Part shown: positions 8,447 through 14,738 of the stretch, one piece after another
Position numbering within the stretch: the first letter of the stretch is position 1
Layout of the letters: each line of letters begins with the position of its first letter
Assembly (NCBI GenBank): GCA_002309175.1
Contig: DBWX01000010.1
Location: forward strand, 46,473 to 62,131
Source: Ruminococcaceae bacterium UBA1227
GTDB taxonomy: Bacteria > Bacillota > Clostridia > Oscillospirales > Acutalibacteraceae
DNA: 15,659 bases
Direction of reading: 5' to 3'
Made by a program: the position numbers and the translations under genes
The notes under the pieces: generated by a model
The model's input: the letters and a program-made list of their open reading frames with translations, nothing else
What the model was told of the DNA's origin: nothing
Databases searched by the model: none

Positions 8447-8452
8447 CCTCCC
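8447..8452 (-). promoter_or_regulatory. Ribosome binding site of pyrG
   Basis: GGGAGG on the - strand lies in the 14-nt guaA-pyrG gap, 6 nt before the ATG at 8440. It decides this start over the upstream in-frame alternative at 8464. Confidence 0.8.
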
Positions 8453-8454
8453 TT

Positions 8455-10005
8455 TTATTCCCACTCCACCGTTGCAGGCGGTTTGGAAGAAATATCATAG
8501 ACAACTCTTGAGATGCCGGGCACCTCGTTTGTTATTCTTCTGCTTGCTTCTTCGAGAACCTCATATGGCAACCTTGTCCATTCAGCTGTCATGAAATCAT
8601 CAGTTGAAACAGCGCGAAGAGCAACAGTATATCCGTAGGTCCTGGCGTCTCCCATGACACCTACCGTATGAAGATCGGTCAGGACCGCAAAGTACTGATC
8701 GGGGCCGTGCGGGAGACCCGCACCGTCAACCGCCTCGCGAAAAATTGCGTCAGCCTCTTTCAGGGCTTCGAGTTTCTCATCGGTTATGTCCCCGATGATG
8801 CGGACCGCAAGACCGGGTCCGGGAAACGGCTGACGCCATACAAGTTCATGAGGCAGTCCGAGTGTCGTACCGACGTTCCTTACCTCGTCCTTGAAGAGCG
8901 TGCGGAGAGGTTCCGCAATTCCCTCAAAGGATATTCTCCTCGGAAGTCCGCCGACATTGTGATGGCTCTTGATGACTGCTGAAGCACCTTTTCCGCTCTC
9001 TATGACATCCGGATAAATAGTGCCCTGGGCAAGGATATCGATTTGTCCGAGTTTCTTTGCCTCCTCCTCAAAGACGCGGATAAAGGTCTCTCCTATTATC
9101 TTTCGCTTAGTCTCCGGGTCCGTAACTCCGGCCAGACGGCTTAAGAAAAGTTCTTTCGCGTCAATGCGTATGAGGTTTATTCCGAAATGCCCCTTGAAGG
9201 TCCTTTCAACAAAGTCACCCTCGTCCTTTCGGAGAAGACCGTGGTCGACAAAGACACATATGAGGTTATCTCCGACCGCCCTCTGAAGAAGCAGAGCGGT
9301 TACCGAGGAATCCACACCGCCCGAGAGAGCCAGCAGAACCTTCTTGCCGGAGAGTTTTTCTTTATACTCCGCGACAAGGTCCTCCGTGAAATTTTCCACC
9401 TGCCAGTCACCGCTGCATCCGCAGACAGAAAACAGGAAGTTGTGAAGAATCAGGTTTCCGTACTGTGTATGGGTGACCTCGGGATGAAACTGCACACCGT
9501 AGATTTTATGCTCATCATCCGCCATTGCGGCGCAGGGGCATTTTTCGGTTACGGCGATTGTCTTATAGCCTTCCGGCGGCTCTGCAATGAAGTCCGTATG
9601 GCTCATCCAGCAGATGCTCTCGCGGGGTACGCCGACAAACAGAGGATGTTCGTCCGCAATGAGTTTCGTCTTTCCGTACTCGCTTGAGTTCTCGGCGGAT
9701 GACACCGTGCCGCCCGCCGTGAAGGCCAGAAGCTGATCGCCGTAACATATACCCAGAATCGGAATACCGAGATTAAGTATTTCATGGTCATAGTGCGGCG
9801 ACTCAAAGTCGTAGACACTGTTTGGTCCGCCGGTGAGAATAATGCCTTTGTATTCCCTTGCCTTAATCTCGTCCGGCGTGATTTTATCGTAAGCTTCTAT
9901 TTCGGCATAGACATGCTGCTCGCGTACCCTTCGCGCGATAAGCTGGTTGTATTGTCCGCCGAAATCAAGAACCAGTATTTTTTCCATAGTATTCATAGTA
10001 TTCAT
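8455..10005 (-). CDS. guaA: GMP synthase (glutamine-hydrolysing)
   Basis: GuaA converts XMP to GMP using ATP and glutamine ammonia. From the ATG at 10005 it has 516 residues. The class I amidotransferase domain shows LDFGGQYNQLIARRVRE (13-29), LTGGPNSVY (57-65), the nucleophile elbow GICYGDQ with Cys87, and QFHPE with His174 and Glu176. The ATP-pyrophosphatase domain has the PP-loop SGGVDSS (228-234), and the protein ends with the canonical KPPATVEWE. Starts are ambiguous: ATGs at 10005, 9996 and 9987 are in frame, the first two lying in a perfect 9-nt tandem repeat. GGAG at 10010-10013 is 4 nt from the first ATG, 13 nt from the second and 22 nt from the third, so 10005 is preferred; 9987 would match the family's usual N-terminus. 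The elbow has Asp where most GuaA proteins have Met (GICYGMQ). Confidence 0.96.
   Translation of the reverse strand: MNTMNTMEKILVLDFGGQYNQLIARRVREQHVYAEIEAYDKITPDEIKAREYKGIILTGGPNSVYDFESPHYDHEILNLGIPILGICYGDQLLAFTAGGTVSSAENSSEYGKTKLIADEHPLFVGVPRESICWMSHTDFIAEPPEGYKTIAVTEKCPCAAMADDEHKIYGVQFHPEVTHTQYGNLILHNFLFSVCGCSGDWQVENFTEDLVAEYKEKLSGKKVLLALSGGVDSSVTALLLQRAVGDNLICVFVDHGLLRKDEGDFVERTFKGHFGINLIRIDAKELFLSRLAGVTDPETKRKIIGETFIRVFEEEAKKLGQIDILAQGTIYPDVIESGKGASAVIKSHHNVGGLPRRISFEGIAEPLRTLFKDEVRNVGTTLGLPHELVWRQPFPGPGLAVRIIGDITDEKLEALKEADAIFREAVDGAGLPHGPDQYFAVLTDLHTVGVMGDARTYGYTVALRAVSTDDFMTAEWTRLPYEVLEEASRRITNEVPGISRVVYDISSKPPATVEWE
9988..10005 (-). repeat. Tandem 9-nt repeat at the guaA start (ATGAATACT x2)
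   Basis: Two perfect copies of ATGAATACT lie immediately before ATGGAA, giving Met-Asn-Thr-Met-Asn-Thr-Met and three in-frame ATGs spaced 9 nt apart. Such a repeat is prone to slippage that would add or remove one candidate start without changing frame. Confidence 0.9.
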
Positions 10006-10009
10006 CAAA

Positions 10010-10013
10010 CTCC
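10010..10013 (-). promoter_or_regulatory. Ribosome binding site of guaA
   Basis: GGAG on the - strand lies directly after the purA stop (10016-10018), 4 nt before the first of three possible guaA ATGs. The spacing is short for that ATG and long for the next (13 nt), so initiation may be shared or weak. Confidence 0.6.
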
Positions 10014-10015
10014 GG

Positions 10016-11290
10016 TTATCTGATAATGATGCTCTCGCGCTCAGGTCCTACGGACACATAGGTTATCGGGCACGCGATCTCCCTTTCGATAAACTCGACA
10101 TAGTCGCGGGCAGCCTGCGGCAGATCCTCCCATGTTCTCACACCGGAGATATCGCAGCACCAGCCGTCGAGATATTCAATGACGGGCTTCGCGTAGGAGA
10201 GTTTTGTCGGGAACGGGAACCTGTCAGTCTCCTCCCCGTCAATCTCATAGCGCATGCATACCGGAATCTTTGCCATATAACTTAAGACATCGAGTTTCGT
10301 CAGGGCTACCTTTGTAGCGGCCTGAACCTCAACTCCATACCTTGTTGCAACCAGGTCCACGGGACCCACCCTTCTCGGACGGCCCGTCTTGGCTCCGTAT
10401 TCGGATCCTGCCTTACGGAGCATCTCGGCCTCATCACCGAACATCTCACATACGAAGGGGCCCTCGCCCACACAGGTTGAGTAAGCCTTTACGACTCCGA
10501 TGACATCTGAGAGTTTCAGCGAAGGAAGGCCTGAGCCTATAGGCGCATATGCCGCCGTGGTATTTGAAGAGGTCGTATAGGGATATATACCGAAGTCCAG
10601 GTCACGAAGCGAGCCGAGCTGCGCCTCAAATAGGATGTTTTTTCCGTCGCCCTGAGCCTCCCTGAGGAATGCTCCCGTGTCGCAGATAAACGGTTTAATC
10701 TTTTCGCAATACTCAGAGAGCCACTTCTCAATATCCTCATCAGTATAGGGTTTTGCACCGTATACTTTTGTGAGTGTGAGGTTCTTCCACTCGGCGAGGT
10801 CAGAGAGATGGGATTTCAGTTCATCAGGATAAAAGAGCTCGCCTGCAAGGACGGTCTTCTTCTGATACTTGTCAGAATAAAACGGTGCTATTCCCTGCTT
10901 TGTGGAACCGTATTTCTTATCCGAAAGCCTGTTCTCTTCAAGTTCATCCATATCCCTGTGCCAGGGTATGAGAAGAGATGCTCTGTCACTTATCTTCAGG
11001 TTTTCGGGAGTTATTTCAACGCCTTGTGCGGCTACATCGCTTATTTCTTTCCAGAGATTCTCCGGGTCAAGTGCCACGCCGTTTCCGAGCACGTTTACAA
11101 CACCGTCCCTGAAAATGCCCGAAGGCAGCAGATGAAGCGCGAACTTTCCTTTTTCGTTTATTACCGTGTGGCCGGCGTTTCCTCCGCCCTGGAAACGGAC
11201 GACAATGTCATAGTCCTCGGTCAGAAGGTCAACCATTCTGCCCTTTCCTTCGTCGCCCCAGTTTATTCCCACAATTGCGCAGTTTTTCAT
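10016..11290 (-). CDS. purA: Adenylosuccinate synthetase
   Basis: PurA joins IMP and aspartate with GTP, the first step from IMP to AMP. It has 424 residues. The signature WGDEGKG (11-17) carries Asp13 and Lys16, the catalytic His is at 41 in QGGGNAGHT, and VGEGPF, GRPRR.GPVD and TKLDVL (GTP base recognition) follow in order. Two positions differ from the E. coli type: GDEGKGR instead of GDEGKGK (position 18), and a lysine (144) where I align E. coli Arg143, an inter-subunit IMP contact; both are conservative and probably clade variants. The ATG at 11290 is preceded by AAGGGG at 8 nt. It lies 12 nt after glmS. It is the only biosynthetic gene in the first half of the cluster that is not a glutamine amidotransferase; its nitrogen comes from aspartate. 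Confidence 0.96.
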   Translation of the reverse strand: MKNCAIVGINWGDEGKGRMVDLLTEDYDIVVRFQGGGNAGHTVINEKGKFALHLLPSGIFRDGVVNVLGNGVALDPENLWKEISDVAAQGVEITPENLKISDRASLLIPWHRDMDELEENRLSDKKYGSTKQGIAPFYSDKYQKKTVLAGELFYPDELKSHLSDLAEWKNLTLTKVYGAKPYTDEDIEKWLSEYCEKIKPFICDTGAFLREAQGDGKNILFEAQLGSLRDLDFGIYPYTTSSNTTAAYAPIGSGLPSLKLSDVIGVVKAYSTCVGEGPFVCEMFGDEAEMLRKAGSEYGAKTGRPRRVGPVDLVATRYGVEVQAATKVALTKLDVLSYMAKIPVCMRYEIDGEETDRFPFPTKLSYAKPVIEYLDGWCCDISGVRTWEDLPQAARDYVEFIEREIACPITYVSVGPERESIIIR

Positions 11291-11302
11291 TTTTCCGACC
11301 CC

Positions 11303-13129
11303 TTATTCAACCGTTACTGATTTTGCGAGATTCTTCGGCTTGTCTATGTCGCAGCCGTTCTCTTTCGCAACATAGTACGCGAGCAGCTGAAGCGGTATTA
11401 TCTCAATTGCAGCAGAGAAAACCGCATCGACATTCGGGATGAACAGGAAGTCATCCGCAGTCGAAAGAATCTTCTGGTTGTTCCTGAATGTCAGAGCCAG
11501 AACCTCTGCGCCCCTGGCCTTTACCTCAACGATATTGCTCAAGGTCTTCTCCATTATTGACGGATTGCAGCAAAGTGCCACAACGGGCTGATGATCCTCA
11601 ATCAGGGCTATGGTTCCGTGCTTGAGTTCGCCGGCAGCATAGGCCTCTGCGTGAAGATAGGAGATTTCCTTCATCTTCAGGGCGCCTTCAAGAGCCACGG
11701 CATAGTCAGTGTTTCTGCCTATGAAGAAAAGCGAACTGCTCTTGTGATATTTCTTTGCAAGCTTCGGGATTTTCGAGTTCATATCTATCGCCTGCTGAAT
11801 ATGACGTGGCAATGTATGGAGCTCGCCCATGTACTTTGTATACTCCTCCTCGGTTATGCATTCCAGCTTCTCCGCAAAGGAAAGAGCGAGGAGATAAAGT
11901 ACTGCAAGCTGCGTAGTGAAGCCCTTTGTGGTGGCAACGGCTATCTCCGGTCCCGCCCATGTGTAGAGTGTATAATCAGCAAGTTTTGCTATGGAACTTC
12001 CGACCACATTGACTATTGCCAGGGTCTTCGCGCCACGCTCCTTGCACTCCTTCATGGCGGCAATTGTGTCCGCCGTCTCGCCGGACTGCGAGATTACAAT
12101 CAGCAGAGTGTGCTTGTCTATAAGCGGATCACTGTATCGCAGCTCACTCGCGAGCTCAACCTCAACGGGTATGTGGCACAGTTTCTCCAAAGCATATTTT
12201 CCGGAGCAGCCGGCATAGTAGGCCGAACCGCAGGCCGTAATTACGATTTTTCTGATCTTTTTGAGTTCATCAGCCGAAATGTCAAATTCTTCAAAGAAGA
12301 TGTTTCCGTCTTTCAGACGAGGAGCAATAGTGGCCTTTATAGCGGCCGGCTGCTCCATTATCTCCTTGAGCATAAAATGCTCATAGCCGCCCTTCTCGGC
12401 GGCCTGTACATCCCAGGTTATCCGGGTGACTTCCTTCTTAATTTCGCTGCCTGTACAGTCAAAAACCTTTACAGCATCCTTTGTGAGTTCCGCATACTCG
12501 CCGTCATCCATATAGATGGCGTTGCGCGTATATGCAACAAGCGCGGTCACGTCGGAAGCGAAATAGTTCTCTTCCACGCCCACGCCTATTATCAGGGGGC
12601 TCGATTCACGAACCGCAAATATTTTCTCCGGCTGTTCGGTGCATATTACCCCCAGGGCATATGAACCGCGCAGTCGGTTTGTTGTCTTTATAAGTGCATC
12701 CCTTACATTGCCTTTGTAATATTTCTCAAGCAAGTGAACGATAACTTCGGTATCTGTCTCACTCTGGAAGGTGAATCCGTCCTTTATGAGTTCTTCCCTC
12801 AGGGCGATGTAGTTCTCGATAATACCGTTGTGTACAATCGCAAAGCGTCCGTCGTTACTCAGATGGGGATGCGCATTCTCCTCCGTCGGGGCTCCGTGTG
12901 TCGCCCAGCGGGTATGGCCGACTCCGGTAAAGCCCGGGACGTCAGCGCCGTCATGCGTCTTCTCGCAGAGATTCGCGATACGTCCCGTCACCTTGTTGAC
13001 GCTTATACCGGCGTCGCCCATGATGGCTATACCGGCCGAATCGTAACCTCTGTACTCAAGTTTCTTCAGACCGTCAAGCAGCACGGGCGCCGCGGGTCTG
13101 ACACCTGAAAAACCTACTATTCCACACAT
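11303..13129 (-). CDS. glmS: Glutamine--fructose-6-phosphate aminotransferase (isomerising)
   Basis: GlmS makes glucosamine-6-phosphate from fructose-6-phosphate and glutamine, the entry to UDP-GlcNAc and peptidoglycan. It is full length at 608 residues. The class II (Ntn) amidotransferase domain begins MCGIVG with nucleophile Cys2, and GHTRWATHG (71-79) and HNGIIENY (100-107) follow. Two SIS sugar-isomerase domains come next, with TACGSAYYAG (298-307), SQSGETADT (347-355), the HAEAYAAGELKHG block and the closing DKPKNLAKSVTVE with Lys603. The ATG at 13129 has GGAGG at good spacing. In many Bacillota glmS is preceded by the glmS ribozyme; here only 14 nt separate it from asnB, so that element is absent at this site. 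Regulation is presumably at the operon level. Confidence 0.97.
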   Translation of the reverse strand: MCGIVGFSGVRPAAPVLLDGLKKLEYRGYDSAGIAIMGDAGISVNKVTGRIANLCEKTHDGADVPGFTGVGHTRWATHGAPTEENAHPHLSNDGRFAIVHNGIIENYIALREELIKDGFTFQSETDTEVIVHLLEKYYKGNVRDALIKTTNRLRGSYALGVICTEQPEKIFAVRESSPLIIGVGVEENYFASDVTALVAYTRNAIYMDDGEYAELTKDAVKVFDCTGSEIKKEVTRITWDVQAAEKGGYEHFMLKEIMEQPAAIKATIAPRLKDGNIFFEEFDISADELKKIRKIVITACGSAYYAGCSGKYALEKLCHIPVEVELASELRYSDPLIDKHTLLIVISQSGETADTIAAMKECKERGAKTLAIVNVVGSSIAKLADYTLYTWAGPEIAVATTKGFTTQLAVLYLLALSFAEKLECITEEEYTKYMGELHTLPRHIQQAIDMNSKIPKLAKKYHKSSSLFFIGRNTDYAVALEGALKMKEISYLHAEAYAAGELKHGTIALIEDHQPVVALCCNPSIMEKTLSNIVEVKARGAEVLALTFRNNQKILSTADDFLFIPNVDAVFSAAIEIIPLQLLAYYVAKENGCDIDKPKNLAKSVTVE

Positions 13130-13143
13130 AATTAACCTCCAGA

Positions 13144-14727
13144 TTATGTTCCGCTCTCTCCGTAGTTGGAGAGTACACGCGCGGACGGATCATTGACGTT
13201 ACAGCCTTCCCAGGCCTTGTTCGGCATCCAGAAATCAACGACCATCCTTGCCTGTCCCGGATAGTATTTTTCAAATATTTCACGATAAAGCAGTGACTCC
13301 TTTGTAAAAGGCTGCGCGAATGAATACTGCTTTCTCTTTATTTCGAAATCCTCATCGGAATACTTCTCTTCTGCATATTCCTTGAGGTAATCGACCATTG
13401 AATGTCCGACCGCGTCTGAAAACGCGGCCTTCTCACGCCAGAGTATGCTGTCCGGCAGGAGACCCTGTCCTTCAAATGCGTGACGGAGCAGATATTTGCC
13501 CTTGTTATAGCGGTTGATCTTAATCTCCGGATCAAGGCTCATGACATATTTCACGAAGTCCAGATCCCCGAAAGGCACCCTTGCCTCAAGGGAGTTTACG
13601 GAAATACAGCGGTCAGCCCTCAACACATCATACATGTGAAGCTCCCTGACACGCTTCTCCGCCTCCTCCTGGAAGGCCTCTGCCGAAGGGGCAAAGTCGG
13701 TGTATTTATAACCGAAAAGTTCATCGGATATCTCGCCGGTGAGAAGCACGCGGATATCCGTGTTCTCATGTATTGCCTTGCACACCAGGTACATTCCGAC
13801 ACTTGCGCGAATAGTTGTAATGTCATATGTACCGAGCATGTGGATTATATCTTCAAGTGACGCGATAACCTCGTCAGGTGTCATGTACACTTCGGTGTGA
13901 TGGCTTCCTATGAAGTCCGCGACTTCCCTTGCATATTTGAGGTCGATTGCGTCCTCCGTCATGCCTATGGCGAAGGTCTCTATCGGCTTGTCGCTGCACT
14001 TCGCCGCAATTGCGCACACAAGCGAGGAGTCAAGTCCGCCGGAGAGAAGGAATCCCACTTTGGCATCGGAGACAAGCCGTTTCTCAACACCCGCCGTAAG
14101 CTTTTCACGTATTTTCACACACGCGGTCTCTACATCGTCATGACAGACTTCATCGGGCTCTGCTATCAGGCAATACGGTATGAACTTACCGTCTTTCATG
14201 TAATGTCCCGGAGGGAAAGGCATTATCTCATCCGAAATACCCACAAGGTTCTTTGCCTCACTCGCAAGGACCATAGTCCCTTCCCTGTCGTATCCGTAGT
14301 AGAGCGGCCTTATACCTATCGGGTCCCTTGCAGCTATGAATTCCTTTGTCCTCGCATCATATATGATGCAGGCAAATTCGGCATCGAGCATTGAAAACAT
14401 ATCCGTGCCGTATTCGAAGTAGAGCGGCAGAATAATCTCACAGTCGCTGTCACTGGCAAATTCATAACCCTTTTCAATCAGTTCACTGCGGAGCTTCTCA
14501 AAGCCGTAAAGTTCACCGTTACAAACGACATAACAGCCGTTTCTTTCAAACGGCTGCATACCGGAGTCGGTGAGGCCCATAATCGAGAGCCTGTGAAAGC
14601 CCAGCACGCCCTCACCGACATCAATAATCCGACTGTCGTCGGGCCCGCGTGATTTTGTCTGAGCAAAGCCTTCCGCGAAGGCCTTTTCATCTGAGACGGG
14701 CCCGAGCCAGCCAATAATCGAACACAT
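13144..14727 (-). CDS. asnB: Asparagine synthase (glutamine-hydrolysing), AsnB type
   Basis: AsnB activates aspartate with ATP and amidates it with glutamine ammonia. It has 527 residues. The class II amidotransferase domain starts MCSIIGW with nucleophile Cys2 and shows SRGPDD (26-31), HRLSIMG (45-51) and CNGELYG (69-75). The synthetase domain has the PP-loop SGGLDSS (229-235), a TGEISDELFGY loop where most AsnB proteins have GEGSDE, and the RAD...SLEARVPFGD block. The ATG at 14727 is preceded by AGAGGTGA, which overlaps the stop of the amt-PII gene (11-nt gap). Some Bacillota AsnB homologues amidate meso-DAP in cell-wall precursors instead of making free asparagine. The family assignment is firm, but the acceptor substrate is not proven from sequence. 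Confidence 0.94.
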   Translation of the reverse strand: MCSIIGWLGPVSDEKAFAEGFAQTKSRGPDDSRIIDVGEGVLGFHRLSIMGLTDSGMQPFERNGCYVVCNGELYGFEKLRSELIEKGYEFASDSDCEIILPLYFEYGTDMFSMLDAEFACIIYDARTKEFIAARDPIGIRPLYYGYDREGTMVLASEAKNLVGISDEIMPFPPGHYMKDGKFIPYCLIAEPDEVCHDDVETACVKIREKLTAGVEKRLVSDAKVGFLLSGGLDSSLVCAIAAKCSDKPIETFAIGMTEDAIDLKYAREVADFIGSHHTEVYMTPDEVIASLEDIIHMLGTYDITTIRASVGMYLVCKAIHENTDIRVLLTGEISDELFGYKYTDFAPSAEAFQEEAEKRVRELHMYDVLRADRCISVNSLEARVPFGDLDFVKYVMSLDPEIKINRYNKGKYLLRHAFEGQGLLPDSILWREKAAFSDAVGHSMVDYLKEYAEEKYSDEDFEIKRKQYSFAQPFTKESLLYREIFEKYYPGQARMVVDFWMPNKAWEGCNVNDPSARVLSNYGESGT

Positions 14728-14738
14728 TTATATCACCT

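Noticed and set aside
8441..8464. Upstream in-frame start of pyrG
   Set aside because: It would place the start before the GGGAGG site and inside the guaA end; the MAKYVFVTGG start at 8440 matches the family.
12367..12383. 7-bp inverted repeat with AAA loop inside glmS
   Set aside because: Short, AT-containing and without a T tract; palindromes of this size are expected by chance in 15 kb.
11591..12664. Long open frame on the + strand opposite glmS (357 codons), and similar + strand frames opposite dapF/carB (1906-2718) and amt-PII (14835-15575)
   Set aside because: These are antisense shadows of strongly conserved - strand genes. Their translations show no recognisable domain, they are rich in Cys/Arg/His, and no ribosome binding site or start context supports them.
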